From NCBI RefSeq assembly GCF_963676275.1, contig NZ_OY781091.1, positions 4,731,001-4,795,000 of the forward strand: a stretch of DNA of 64,000 nt. The letters run 5' to 3'. The notes beneath the pieces were generated by a model. That model was given only the letters and a program-made list of their open reading frames with translations, did not search any database and had not been told where the DNA came from. Every line of letters starts with the position of its first letter. Position 1 is the first letter of the stretch. The stretch is from an uncultured Cohaesibacter sp. GTDB taxonomy: Bacteria > Pseudomonadota > Alphaproteobacteria > Rhizobiales > Cohaesibacteraceae. Below, in pieces: positions 20,760-29,846 of this stretch. Made by a program: the position numbers and the translations under genes.

Positions 20760-21017
20760 TCAGGCCTCGACTTGCGCCTTGGGAGCGGCTGCCTTGAAGG
20801 CGATAAAGGCCAGCGCCAGACCGGCAACAGCCAGAATGCCAGCGGCAGGCATGCTGCCCACCTTGAGCACAAGCCAGTTCACCAGATCGGCGATCGCCCG
20901 GCCGCGCCGACCACTCACCCCGAGGGTTTCGCCGCTATAGGCGACATAGGCCAGATACTCACAGACGGCGAATACCAGAATTCCGACAAGATACGGTTTT
21001 ACGGACATATTGTTCAT
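20760..21017 (-). CDS. Small membrane protein, unknown function
   Basis: From the ATG at 21017 this is an 85-residue protein with two hydrophobic segments, KPYLVGILVFAVCEYLAYVAY and AGILAVAGLALAFIAF, joined by a basic loop (GVSGRRGRAIADL). AAGGA lies 5 bases before this ATG on the minus strand, which decides it over the upstream start at 21053. The C-terminus is AAAPKAQVEA. It resembles no family I can name. A shared terminator follows its stop, and no downstream partner is co-transcribed. Confidence 0.7.
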   Translation of the reverse strand: MNNMSVKPYLVGILVFAVCEYLAYVAYSGETLGVSGRRGRAIADLVNWLVLKVGSMPAAGILAVAGLALAFIAFKAAAPKAQVEA

Positions 21018-21232
21018 TTTCTTCCTTGCAGATCTGCTCGCCCAAACCGCCATAGCAACGGCAGGTCATTCGGGCAACGGTCTCATTTGAGAGCTTTTAT
21101 AGACAACATTGTCAAAAAAACGGATATGCAGGAAAAATGGCAAAGATACGGCATGCATTCGCGCAGTGTGATCAGGGCCTTTGCCTGTGGCTTTTCATTT
21201 CTTTCAAGGTCGCTTGATACCGTCCGGCAATT

Positions 21233-22102
21233 TCAGATCGCGCCAGCCAGATGACCGGCAAACAGCTCGCCATGCTTGCCCAGCAGTCCATTCAGCCGGT
21301 CCATGACCAGACGCACCTCCGGCCGTCGACGGTCATCGTCATTGACCACCAAATAGAGCCGCGCGGTCAGTTCCTCGATCACATCGCCGTCTCGCATCAG
21401 GGAGGGCTCCATATCGCCAATGAAACAGGGCAAGACCGCACGGCCCTGCCCGTTCAGCATCAACTGCAACAGAAGATGGGCCCTGTTTGTCCAGCTATAG
21501 ATCTCCCGATCAAAATGCTCATACACCCAGCGGTCTGACGGATAGCGGGACATTTCCTTGCCAAGCGAAATCCAGGGCGCATCCGCTATCTGGGCAAATT
21601 CGACGCCCTTATAAACCGCGAATCGCATCAACACCGATTGCAGAATGGCATAATTGCCCGAATCCGGCGGTTCGATCGTCACAAAGACGAGCCTGTCGCG
21701 ATTGATTTGCTGTCCGGTTTCGTGAAAATCGGTATAGCCGACGCGAATATCGCCCGCGCCCTTGGACAGCGCCCCGGCATGCCTGGCCAGAAACATCGTC
21801 ATCCATGTATCTCCAGCTACTTCCACAACAGGGTCCTGAAAGGCACCGCCGTGCCAGTCGGTAATCTCGTTTGATACCTTCTGCATTTCCCGCACACGTG
21901 CCAGCAGGATTTCACCATCCTTGGCCAGCACATAGCCCCGCCTGCTGCGCTCGAAAAGCAGACGATTCATGGTCCGCTCAAGCGCTTGAATGCGCCGCCC
22001 GATGGTGGGTGCACTAATGCCTGTGCGCGCCGCAGCCCCAGAAAGGCCACCGCATTCTGCCACATCAAGAAATAATTTCAGATCGTCCCAATTTGCTTCC
22101 AT
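21233..22102 (-). CDS. LysR-family transcriptional regulator
   Basis: This 289-residue protein has the LysR N-terminal winged helix-turn-helix: NWDDLKLFLDVAECGGLSGAAARTGISAPTIGRRIQALE, followed by LFERSRRGYVLAKDGEILL. The C-terminal effector domain is less conserved and begins near residue 90. The start WDDLKLFLDVAE is typical of the branch that also includes regulators of metabolic and aromatic genes, but the target cannot be told. LysR proteins usually control a divergent neighbour; here the nearest divergent gene is the 50-codon small gene at 22363. No RBS stronger than GGAAAG (about 8 bases upstream on the minus strand) is seen. Confidence 0.88.
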   Translation of the reverse strand: MEANWDDLKLFLDVAECGGLSGAAARTGISAPTIGRRIQALERTMNRLLFERSRRGYVLAKDGEILLARVREMQKVSNEITDWHGGAFQDPVVEVAGDTWMTMFLARHAGALSKGAGDIRVGYTDFHETGQQINRDRLVFVTIEPPDSGNYAILQSVLMRFAVYKGVEFAQIADAPWISLGKEMSRYPSDRWVYEHFDREIYSWTNRAHLLLQLMLNGQGRAVLPCFIGDMEPSLMRDGDVIEELTARLYLVVNDDDRRRPEVRLVMDRLNGLLGKHGELFAGHLAGAI

Positions 22103-22362
22103 GACATGTCTTTCCTATGGAACGGTGACAGTTGCAACGCATGAGAATGAAAAACAACTTTCAAACTCTAATCTACAGGCCCTTGCCCGGGGATGCTATA
22201 TCTGAAGATGTTCCCCAGAACCGATGCACGCATGCTCCCAAAGAGCGGCATCGATAAAAACAAGAGGGAATGTCAGCAACAGTTCGCGCAAAACCGCTCA
22301 CCCGTTCCTGCTTGGCAAGGCAACGGCAGCATTTCTTTGCGCAATTTTCAGGAGTGTAGAAA

Positions 22363-22515
22363 ATGACACATATGCAAACTCTGCTGATGTGGGATTCTGC
22401 AACAAAAGCCAACCATACCAAGCAGGATGCCTTTCAAGATCCGTTCGAGCGCCCTGAATGGCAACCCTTCATGCCATGGATCGACATGCTCCGGGCCCTG
22501 TCGCGCAAACACTGA
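22363..22515 (+). CDS. Predicted 50-residue protein, unknown function
   Basis: A 50-codon frame starts at ATG 22363, with AGGAG 8 bases upstream. The product begins MTHMQTLLMWDSATKA and ends PWIDMLRALSRKH; the middle is rich in Asp, Phe, Pro and Trp (DAFQDPFERPEWQPF). It is not membrane-spanning and has no signal peptide. I do not recognise it. Support comes from the ribosome site, an intact frame to TGA, a strong terminator about 145 bases downstream, and position opposite a divergent LysR gene. It is below the usual length cut-off of gene finders. It could still be a chance frame within a leader or a small RNA ending at the same terminator. Confidence 0.5.
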   Translation: MTHMQTLLMWDSATKANHTKQDAFQDPFERPEWQPFMPWIDMLRALSRKH

Positions 22516-22660
22516 GACCACGCAAACACCAAGGCAGGAAGTGAAGCAGCGGCAAGCCGATTCATACAAACGAAAAACCGCCTTCACCCGATCGATGCGG
22601 TAAAAGAGGCTCATCCTAGCCGCCACAAGCCCGCCGACTGCAAGACAAGCACCAAGACTG

Positions 22661-22702
22661 AAGCCGATGTCAGGAATGCCAAACCTGTCATCGGCTCTTT
22701 TT
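22661..22702 (+). terminator. Rho-independent terminator downstream of the 50-codon gene
   Basis: A 13-bp stem with one mismatch (22662-22674 with 22684-22696), a 9-base loop, then CTTTTTT. The only + strand candidate it can serve is the small gene at 22363. Confidence 0.88.
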
Positions 22703-22753
22703 TGCCTGACAGACAATGCAGGAGCGAGCCCGAAAGCGCAAACAGTGCCGTCT

Positions 22754-23098
22754 CTATTTTTCCGATGGCTTCTTGTTGCGCTTCACATCCACCTTCTTCT
22801 TCGACGTGAGCTTGGTGATGGTGGTGGATGATTTGGTGCTGTTGAACAACCGGTTAAGGACAGAGCTTTTCGTCTTGTTCTTGGCCCGGCAATGCGCCCT
22901 GACCTTGGTACCATTCTTCGACTCATAGCTTTTCACCCAGGCACATTTCGAAGCAGCCACACATTGCGCCTGATTGAGAGGCTTGCAGGTTGCCTCGTCA
23001 CTGGCCGCCTCGCCTTTTGTTATGCCCGCCAGCATAAGCACGAGAGCAAACAGCAAGAGAGAAGCAACAGAAATCGGATTGGAAAATCTACTGATCAT
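22754..23098 (-). CDS. Small secreted, cysteine-containing basic protein
   Basis: From the ATG at 23098 the 114-residue product begins MISRFSNPISVASLLLFALV and continues LMLAGITKGEAAS, a signal peptide cleaved near AASD. The mature part has four cysteines in a short module (CKPLNQAQCVAASKCAWVK, then AHCRAK), suggesting two disulfides. It ends in a Lys/Ser/Thr-rich basic tail (TSKKKVDVKRNKKPSEK). Similar short secreted proteins with this cysteine pattern occur in Rhizobiales as hypotheticals. The upstream in-frame start at 23209 would hide the signal peptide and is rejected. AAAGG lies 10 bases before the chosen ATG. Function is unknown. Confidence 0.72.
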   Translation of the reverse strand: MISRFSNPISVASLLLFALVLMLAGITKGEAASDEATCKPLNQAQCVAASKCAWVKSYESKNGTKVRAHCRAKNKTKSSVLNRLFNSTKSSTTITKLTSKKKVDVKRNKKPSEK

Positions 23099-23263
23099 GA
23101 AAACCAGACCTTTCCCCGCCAGACGGGGACATGAATGATGGGAATCACTTGACCCGGACAGCACTGCACAAAATGCCCCCGGGGCGCAAGCTCTGCAAAC
23201 ACTTTCCATGCTGGCGCAAATCGGCTAGGAGCAAAGAAAGCCATCTCCACCCGGACCAACCCG

Positions 23264-24127
23264 ATGCGCAAGGCCTTTGTGAACGAAATAGTCTCTCACC
23301 CGATCTATTGGGCAAGCATGGCGATCTTGCTGATATCGGCTATTTTTCTGATCATGCCGGAACTGGATCTCTGGACCAGTCAGCTATTCTACGCTCCGCA
23401 AGAAGGCTTTTGGCCAAGCGCCCATTATTTCCCTTCCCGTTTGCGTGAATTGGGCTTGTTCCTGCCGCGCGCAGCCATTGCCTTGCTGGTGCTGTTCGCT
23501 CTGGCCCGCCTGTTCTGGCCAGATCTGAAGAAACTGGCCGCCCTGCCCACCCTTCTCTTTCTGGCCCTGAGCGCCCTGCTTGGTCCGGGACTGCTGGTCA
23601 ATGGCCTGCTCAAGGCCTATTGGGGAAGGGCAAGGCCGATACAGACCGACCTGTTCGGCGGAGGGGAAGCCTACACGCCGGTCTGGGTCATCTCGAATCA
23701 TTGCCAGAGCAATTGCTCCTTCGTCTCCGGCGAAGCTTCTATGGCCTTCTGGCTTGTTGGCCTGTTGCTGCTGTTGCCCATCGGCTGGCGCAGGGGCGGC
23801 CTGCTTGTGCTTGCCGGCCTTGCCATTCTGATATCCCTTAACCGGATTGCCTTTGGCGGCCATTATCTGTCCGATGTGCTGCTTGCATGGGCGCTGACCG
23901 GATGGGTCATGCTGATCGTCTGGCAGCTGATGCGAAGCATGCAATGGCTCGGCCCCGACGCCGCCCAAGCAGGCAAGCTCGAACAGGGCTGGGACCATAT
24001 CGGCCACCGGCTCCGCTCTTTTCTGGCGCAAAAGGCGAAATCCGCCGAATATGTCATCCACCAAAAGCAGCAATCAGACGCCCAAAGGCGAGAAGAATCC
24101 CGACCGACCAAAAAACACGGCGGATAA
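23264..24127 (+). CDS. PAP2-family phosphatase, membrane protein
   Basis: This 287-residue protein has about six membrane segments and the PAP2 motifs in order: motif 1 KAYWGRARPI (K-x6-RP), motif 2 NCSFVSGEASMAF and motif 3 LNRIAFGGHYLSDVLLAW with the nucleophile His and its Asp. Such enzymes remove phosphate from lipids such as undecaprenyl pyrophosphate, phosphatidylglycerol phosphate or lipid A. Motif 2 has SGE where the textbook form has PSGH, and motif 3 begins N-R where S-R is usual, so activity should not be taken for granted; I recall similar SGE variants in alphaproteobacteria. The C-terminal 60 residues are hydrophilic and basic. Ribosome site is weak. Confidence 0.82.
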   Translation: MRKAFVNEIVSHPIYWASMAILLISAIFLIMPELDLWTSQLFYAPQEGFWPSAHYFPSRLRELGLFLPRAAIALLVLFALARLFWPDLKKLAALPTLLFLALSALLGPGLLVNGLLKAYWGRARPIQTDLFGGGEAYTPVWVISNHCQSNCSFVSGEASMAFWLVGLLLLLPIGWRRGGLLVLAGLAILISLNRIAFGGHYLSDVLLAWALTGWVMLIVWQLMRSMQWLGPDAAQAGKLEQGWDHIGHRLRSFLAQKAKSAEYVIHQKQQSDAQRREESRPTKKHGG

Positions 24128-24283
24128 CTGAAACACTTCGGGAGGAAATTCTCCCCTCTCCCTCTTGCGCAGAATTATATAGCGCCTATAGTGCCGCCAG
24201 ACAAATAATAGAGAGCAGTCTCTTCCCAATGACGAAGGCGCGGACATTGCATCACGCGCCACCAGACAATCAGGTGAAATCGC

Positions 24284-25513
24284 ATGGCAAAAAAAGGCGA
24301 TATCAAGAAGGTCGTTTTGGCCTATTCCGGAGGCCTTGACACTTCCATCATTCTCAAATGGCTCCAGACCGAATATGGCTGCGAAGTGGTGACCTTCACC
24401 GCCGACCTCGGACAGGGCGAAGAATTGGAACCGGCCCGCAAAAAGGCCGAAATGCTGGGCATCAAGCAGATCTATATCGAAGATGTGCGCGAAGAATTCG
24501 TTCGTGACTTTGTCTTCCCGATGTTCCGCGCCAATGCCCTTTATGAAGGCGTCTATCTGCTCGGCACCTCGATTGCCCGTCCGCTGATTTCCAAACGCCT
24601 TGTTGAAATCGCCAAGGAAGTCGGCGCTGACGCTGTCGCCCATGGCGCCACCGGCAAGGGTAACGATCAGGTCCGCTTCGAGCTGGCCGCCCGTGCGCTC
24701 AACCCGGACATCAAGGTCATTGCTCCGTGGCGCGAATGGGATCTGACCTCGCGCACCAAGCTGCTGGAATTTGCCGAGCAGAACCAGATCCCCATCACCA
24801 AGGACAAGCGCGGCGAAGCGCCATTCTCGGTTGACGCAAACCTGCTGCACACATCCTCTGAAGGTCGCGTGCTGGAAGATCCTTCCATCCCTGCCGAGGA
24901 ATATGTCTATTCGCGCACCATCAGCCCGGAAGCAGCTCCTGACCAAGCCACCATCATCGAGATCGGCTTCGAGAAGGGTGACGCAGTGTCCATCGATGGC
25001 GTCAAGATGAGCCCGGCCACCATCCTCACCAAGCTCAACGAACTTGGTCGGGACAATGGCATCGGCCGCCTCGATCTCGTCGAGAACCGCTTCGTTGGCA
25101 TGAAATCCCGCGGTATCTACGAAACCCCGGGCGGCACCATTCTGCATGCAGCCCATCGCGGTATCGAATCCATCACGCTGGACGGTGGCTCCGCTCACCT
25201 TAAAGACAGCATCATGCCGCGCTATGCCGAGCTGATCTATAACGGCTTCTGGTACAGCCCGGAACGCGAAATGCTGCAAGCTCTGATCGACAAGAGCCAG
25301 GAATTCGTGTCCGGCACCGTCAAGCTGAAACTCTACAAGGGCAACGTCAACGTCATTGCCCGCGACAGCGAATACAGCCTCTATAGCGAAGATCTCGTCA
25401 CCTTCGAAGAAGGCGCGATCGATTATGATCACCACGATGCCGCCGGCTTCATCGAATTGCAGGGCCTGCGTCTTCGGACCATTGGCTACCGCAATCGCAA
25501 GGCCAAAGGCTAA
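24284..25513 (+). CDS. argG: Argininosuccinate synthase
   Basis: ArgG joins citrulline and aspartate with ATP to make argininosuccinate. The 409-residue protein has the PP-loop [19 protein letters not shown] near residue 10, [25 protein letters not shown] and the conserved [10 protein letters not shown]. The C-terminal region ([17 protein letters not shown]) is also typical. Length is standard. The ATG is preceded by AGGTGAAATCGC. No other arg gene is adjacent, as is common in Rhizobiales. A long-stem terminator at 25539 closes the transcript. Confidence 0.97.
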   Translation: MAKKGDIKKVVLAYSGGLDTSIILKWLQTEYGCEVVTFTADLGQGEELEPARKKAEMLGIKQIYIEDVREEFVRDFVFPMFRANALYEGVYLLGTSIARPLISKRLVEIAKEVGADAVAHGATGKGNDQVRFELAARALNPDIKVIAPWREWDLTSRTKLLEFAEQNQIPITKDKRGEAPFSVDANLLHTSSEGRVLEDPSIPAEEYVYSRTISPEAAPDQATIIEIGFEKGDAVSIDGVKMSPATILTKLNELGRDNGIGRLDLVENRFVGMKSRGIYETPGGTILHAAHRGIESITLDGGSAHLKDSIMPRYAELIYNGFWYSPEREMLQALIDKSQEFVSGTVKLKLYKGNVNVIARDSEYSLYSEDLVTFEEGAIDYDHHDAAGFIELQGLRLRTIGYRNRKAKG

Positions 25514-25538
25514 GTTGATCCTTGCTTACCGGAATGAG

Positions 25539-25570
25539 AAAATGGCGGGGTTACAACCTCGCCATTTTTT
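25539..25570 (+). terminator. Rho-independent terminator after argG
   Basis: A long stem of about 12 pairs including one G-U (AAAATGGCGGGG at 25539-25550 with the matching right arm ending in TTTTTT at 25570) and a very short loop. Confidence 0.92.
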
Positions 25571-25666
25571 ATGGATGAGACAGATTGCGCCTTCTTCGAC
25601 TTGCGCCCGCCAGCCCTGATCGCAGTCCTGTATCCATAAATCCGTTATGTGATTGGGAACCATCCA

Positions 25667-26110
25667 ATGCTTAGAAATATCAATCCGCTCTTGTCACCGG
25701 ATCTCCTTCATATTCTTGCCGCCATGGGCCATGGCGACAATCTGGTCATTGCCGACGCCAATTTTCCCGGCGAACAGATCGCCCGCGCCAACGGCTGCCG
25801 CTATATACGTCTTGATGGCATTCTGGCCACCGACATCCTCAAAGCCGTGCTCGAACTGATGCCACTTGATGATTTCGTCAAGGATCCCGCCTATGTCATG
25901 GAAGTGGTCGGGGATGCAGCTCAGGTTCCACCGGTCGTAACCGAATTCCAGACCGTCATCGATGAGGTCGCCGATAATCCGGCTCCCATTGCCGCTATTG
26001 AACGCTTCGCTTTCTACGACATGTCAAAGCAGTCCTATGCCATCATCCAGTCCGGCGAACGTCGCCTCTATGGCAATATCATCGTCAAGAAGGGCGTGGT
26101 CAGGCTTTAG
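25667..26110 (+). CDS. RbsD/FucU family sugar mutarotase
   Basis: This ~147-residue protein has the RbsD/FucU signature: LLHILAAMGHGDNLVIADANFPGEQIA contains the conserved His of GHGD and ADANFP. It interconverts anomers of fucose, ribose or related sugars. The longer substrate loop and the C-terminal IRTGERRLYGN-type region (here IQSGERRLYGNIIVKKGVV) put it nearer FucU (L-fucose mutarotase) than RbsD. No fucose or ribose transport or catabolic gene lies nearby, so its sugar is unknown. A GTG at 25649 is in frame; the ATG at 25667 is chosen because the family starts with this segment (MLRNINPLLSPDLL). Confidence 0.88.
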   Translation: MLRNINPLLSPDLLHILAAMGHGDNLVIADANFPGEQIARANGCRYIRLDGILATDILKAVLELMPLDDFVKDPAYVMEVVGDAAQVPPVVTEFQTVIDEVADNPAPIAAIERFAFYDMSKQSYAIIQSGERRLYGNIIVKKGVVRL

Positions 26111-26219
26111 TCCTTGCAACTGACGGCCGATCAGCCGACAGATAAGCAAAACAGCAAACAGGCACGCCGGAAGGCTTTTGATTCGGCGTGCAACCTCACG
26201 ATACATATCAAAGCGGGCG

Positions 26220-26735
26220 ATGACAGACCATTTGATCCTCAGAGAATTCCGCGAAGCGCAAACGCTTTCCTGTGCGCTCTATTCCCCATGCGAGACCTAC
26301 CGTTACGCCCTGACACGTATATGGAATGAAAGCGCCCCGCACCTGCTTTTCATCATGCTCAATCCCTCCACGGCAACCGAGCTGAAAAACGATCCGACCA
26401 TAGAGCGCTGCGAGCGGCGCGCCCGTGCGCTGGGTTTCGGTGCCTTCACCGCCTGCAATCTGTTTGCCTTCCGGGCAACCGATCCGCGCGACCTGAAACG
26501 GGCAAAAGCCCCCATCGGACCGGACAATCTGGCCCAATTGCTCGCTGCCAGCCGCCGGGCCGATACCATCCTGTGCGCCTGGGGCACGCATGGTGCCCAT
26601 ATGGGCATGGGAGAGGCCATCGCCAGCCTGTTGCGAGCACAAGGCTATCAGCTCCATCACCTCGGTCTGTCCAAGGATGGCCACCCCAAACACCCGCTTT
26701 ATATCGGCTACCAGAGAGAACTGGCACCATGGTAA
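26220..26735 (+). CDS. DUF1643 domain protein
   Basis: This 171-residue protein matches DUF1643: YRYALTRIWNESAPHLLFIMLNPSTATELKNDPTIERCERRARALGFGAFTACNLFAFRATDP includes the FIMLNPSTA and CNLFAFRATDP motifs, and the C-terminal half has ILCAWGTHG and LGLSKDGHPKHPLY. No biochemical function is established for the family that I know of. The ATG at 26220 is chosen over a TTG at 26178. The ribosome site is poor. It follows the RbsD/FucU gene by 109 bases and may be co-transcribed; no functional link is evident. Confidence 0.87.
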   Translation: MTDHLILREFREAQTLSCALYSPCETYRYALTRIWNESAPHLLFIMLNPSTATELKNDPTIERCERRARALGFGAFTACNLFAFRATDPRDLKRAKAPIGPDNLAQLLAASRRADTILCAWGTHGAHMGMGEAIASLLRAQGYQLHHLGLSKDGHPKHPLYIGYQRELAPW

Positions 26736-26901
26736 AGAGCCTTAAGGCCTTCATTTTCCTGTCACGATCGCGCTTTAGGTAGCTATTCCAAATTGCATCG
26801 CAGCTAACACAGTGCGATTTTCCGCCATTTCCGGCTTTTCAACTGGGGAAATTTCGTATAGAGCTTGCGCCAACTTCCTGAACAAGTCGGGCTGCAAGGA
26901 T

Positions 26902-26921
26902 GCGTCGGCATGTGCCGACGC
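26902..26921 (+). promoter_or_regulatory. Stem-loop 35 bases upstream of typA
   Basis: GCGTCGGC (26902-26909) and GCCGACGC (26914-26921) pair perfectly around ATGT and are followed by TCTTTGTT. The stem lies in the probable typA leader. It could be a weak terminator of upstream read-through, or a leader structure involved in control. The structure is seen; the role is inference. Confidence 0.5.
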
Positions 26922-26955
26922 TCTTTGTTATGTTCGAAAAACATGAGAAACAGAC

Positions 26956-28776
26956 ATGAATCTGCGCAACATTGCGATCATCGCACACGTTGACCACGGC
27001 AAGACCACTCTGATCGACGAGCTGCTCAAGTCCTCCGGCATGTTCCGGGCCAACCAGCAGACCGAAGAACGGATGATGGATTCCAACGATATCGAACGTG
27101 AGCGCGGTATCACCATTCTGGCAAAAGTGACCTCGCTGGAGCATAACGGCACCCGCATCAATATCGTGGACACACCCGGCCACGCCGACTTTGGTGGCGA
27201 AGTCGAGCGTATCCTGAACATGGTTGATGGCGTGATCGTGCTGGTCGATGCGGCAGAAGGTCCGATGCCCCAGACCAAATTCGTGGTATCCAAGGCGCTT
27301 AATCTCGGCCTGCGCCCGATCGTTGCCATCAACAAGATCGACAAGCCCGAACAGCGCGCCGAAGAAGTGCTTGATGAAGTCTTTGACCTGTTTGCCAACC
27401 TTGATGCCGATGAGCATCAGCTGGACTTCCCCGTGCTTTACGGCTCGGCCAAGAATGGCTGGATGGCAACCGACCCGAACGGCCCCAAAGACAGCCTCGA
27501 GCCGCTGTTTGAAATGGTCGTAAAGCATGTGCCCGCTCCAAAGGTGGAAGAAGGCGAATTCCGCATGCTGGCGACGACCATTCAGGCCGACAACTTCCTC
27601 GGACGTATCCTCACCGGTCGTATCCTCGCCGGCGAAGTGACCCCGAACATGGCCGTCAAGGCGCTGTCGCGCGATGGCAAGCTGATCGAACAGGGCCGCA
27701 TTTCCAAGGTTCTGGCCTTCCGTGGTCTGGAACGGGCGGCAATCGAGAAGGGTGAAGCAGGCGACATCGTCTCCATCGCCGGTTTGCAGAAGGCAACCGT
27801 TGCCGACACCATCTGCGCCCCGTCTGTCTCTGACGCCATTCAGGCCCAGCCGATCGACCCGCCAACCCTGTCCATGACCTTCCGCGTCAATGACAGCCCT
27901 CTGGCAGGCACCGAAGGCGACAAGGTTCAAAGCCGCGTCATCCGTTCCCGCCTGCTGTCGGAAGCCGAAGGCAATGTTGCCCTCAAGGTGGAAGAAGCAC
28001 AAGGCACCGATGCCTTCATCGTATCGGGACGTGGCGAGCTGATGCTCTCCATTCTCATCGAGAATATGCGCCGTGAAGGCTTCGAACTCGGTGTTGGCCG
28101 TCCTCAGGTCGTGATGCAAAAGGACGAGCATGGCAAACGCCTCGAGCCGATCGAGGAAGTCACCATCGACGTCGATGACGAATATTCCGGTATCGTCGTG
28201 CAGAAGATGCAGGAACGCAAGGCCGACATGGCCGAGATGCGCCCCTCCGGAGGTGGTCGCACGCGTCTGGTCTTCCACGCGCCGACCCGTGGCCTGATCG
28301 GCTATCAGTCCGAGCTTCTCTCCGATACCCGCGGTACGGCCATCATGAACCGTCTGTTCCACGAATATCAGCCCTACAAGGGCGAGATCGCGTCACGCAA
28401 CACCGGCGTTCTGCTGTCCAATGGCAGCGGCGAAGCAGTGGCCTATGCCCTCTGGCAGCTGGAAGATCGCGGTCCGATGATGATTTCTCCGGGCACCAAG
28501 GTCTATGAAGGCATGATCGTGGGCGAGCATACCCGCGGCAACGATCTGGACATCAACGTGCTCAAGGGCAAGCAGCTGACCAATATCCGCTCCGCTGGCA
28601 AGGACGACGCCATCAAGCTGACCACGCCGCTCAAGCTGAGCCTTGAGGCCGCCCTGTCCTATATCGCCGATGATGAATTGGTGGAAGTGACGCCGAAATC
28701 GATCCGCCTGCGCAAGATCCTGCTCGATCCAAATGATCGCAAACGCGCCTCTCGCGCCGCGAAAAAGGCCAGCTGA
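26956..28776 (+). CDS. typA: Ribosome-associated GTPase TypA/BipA
   Basis: This 606-residue translational GTPase has G1 AHVDHGKTTLIDELL at residues 9-23, the switch region RERGITILAK, G3 DTPGHADFGGEVER and G4 AINKIDKPEQRA. The BipA-specific C-terminus is present (YIADDELVEVTPKSIRLRK). It binds ribosomes under stress and cold, helping assembly of the large subunit. AACAGAC precedes the ATG, so the ribosome site is weak, and a small stem-loop lies just upstream. A terminator follows at 28800. Confidence 0.96.
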   Translation: MNLRNIAIIAHVDHGKTTLIDELLKSSGMFRANQQTEERMMDSNDIERERGITILAKVTSLEHNGTRINIVDTPGHADFGGEVERILNMVDGVIVLVDAAEGPMPQTKFVVSKALNLGLRPIVAINKIDKPEQRAEEVLDEVFDLFANLDADEHQLDFPVLYGSAKNGWMATDPNGPKDSLEPLFEMVVKHVPAPKVEEGEFRMLATTIQADNFLGRILTGRILAGEVTPNMAVKALSRDGKLIEQGRISKVLAFRGLERAAIEKGEAGDIVSIAGLQKATVADTICAPSVSDAIQAQPIDPPTLSMTFRVNDSPLAGTEGDKVQSRVIRSRLLSEAEGNVALKVEEAQGTDAFIVSGRGELMLSILIENMRREGFELGVGRPQVVMQKDEHGKRLEPIEEVTIDVDDEYSGIVVQKMQERKADMAEMRPSGGGRTRLVFHAPTRGLIGYQSELLSDTRGTAIMNRLFHEYQPYKGEIASRNTGVLLSNGSGEAVAYALWQLEDRGPMMISPGTKVYEGMIVGEHTRGNDLDINVLKGKQLTNIRSAGKDDAIKLTTPLKLSLEAALSYIADDELVEVTPKSIRLRKILLDPNDRKRASRAAKKAS

Positions 28777-28799
28777 TCACCATCGATCACAAGCAAAAG

Positions 28800-28836
28800 A
28801 AAAGCCGCCCGAGGTCAAACCGAAGGCGGCTTTTTT
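28800..28836 (+). terminator. Rho-independent terminator after typA
   Basis: A perfect 10-bp stem (28800-28809 AAAAGCCGCC with 28825-28834 GGCGGCTTTT) with a T-run. It lies tail-to-tail with the following minus-strand gene. Confidence 0.93.
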
Positions 28837-28845
28837 GTAAGCGCA

Positions 28846-29217
<372 letters not shown>

Positions 29218-29323
29218 TCAGTCACACGGCGCCAAATGAGCGTCGATGCTGACCTTTTCCTTTTCTCAGAAATGGCAGGCCTTCGCCAGTCCCAATTTTT
29301 CGCCCTTGAGAAGACCGAACGGC

Positions 29324-29354
29324 CATAAAAAACCCGGACCTGAGGTCCGGGTTT
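29324..29354 (-). terminator. Rho-independent terminator after the 29406 gene
   Basis: A perfect 11-bp stem (29330-29340 with 29344-29354) with a TGA loop and, on the minus strand, a following T-run. Confidence 0.9.
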
Positions 29355-29405
29355 GATCATCTTGTGGCAGGCAAGGCTCTGCCCGAGCCGACTAGTACTG
29401 AAAGC

Positions 29406-29747
29406 TCAAGCGGCAAAGCGGGAGAAGATGCTGATGCCAAGGGTGATAATGGTTATCAGCACAAGCAGATAGAACCAGAAACGAACCGGAATGAAAAACA
29501 GGCTGTCTCCCCGTTTGAGAAGCATTTCTTCACCCGTTTCCGCATCGATGACCAGCTTTCCCTTGTCCGTGCGATCAAGCAGCGTCACAACGCCATAAGC
29601 GGCGACCGTCGCACACAGTGCGATGATAACCGGTTCCAGACCGGATTGCGGACCCAGCAGGCCAACACACACAAAAAGTCCGATCAATGCGCCAACGAGA
29701 ACGCCAAGCGGGAGCAGGATGCCCCAGCCTCTCCAGATCAAAAACAT
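29406..29747 (-). CDS. Membrane protein of unknown function with a CtrA-type site upstream
   Basis: From the ATG at 29747 this is a 113-residue protein. AGGA 7 bases before this ATG decides the start over one 60 bases upstream. There are three hydrophobic segments: GILLPLGVLVGALIGLFVCVGLL, VIIALCATVAAYGVVTLL and FIPVRFWFYLLVLITIITLGISIF. A hydrophilic loop between the second and third (DRTDKGKLVIDAETGEEMLLKRGD) is probably cytoplasmic. No named family is recognised. A consensus CtrA site lies about 100 bases upstream on the same strand, which suggests cell-cycle control. A terminator follows. Confidence 0.75.
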   Translation of the reverse strand: MFLIWRGWGILLPLGVLVGALIGLFVCVGLLGPQSGLEPVIIALCATVAAYGVVTLLDRTDKGKLVIDAETGEEMLLKRGDSLFFIPVRFWFYLLVLITIITLGISIFSRFAA

Positions 29748-29846
29748 CGAATATTCCTTTTTTCTTATTCTGAGAGATCCCGGATGAAAACATGCCAATA
29801 AAGGCAAAATAAGGGACAGAGAGCCGGGAATAGCAATTCTAAAGAG

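Noticed and set aside
22224-22716. A 77-codon plus-strand and a 122-codon minus-strand frame around the small gene at 22363
   Set aside because: Neither has a ribosome site as good as the 50-codon frame they overlap, and the minus-strand one overlaps its terminator.
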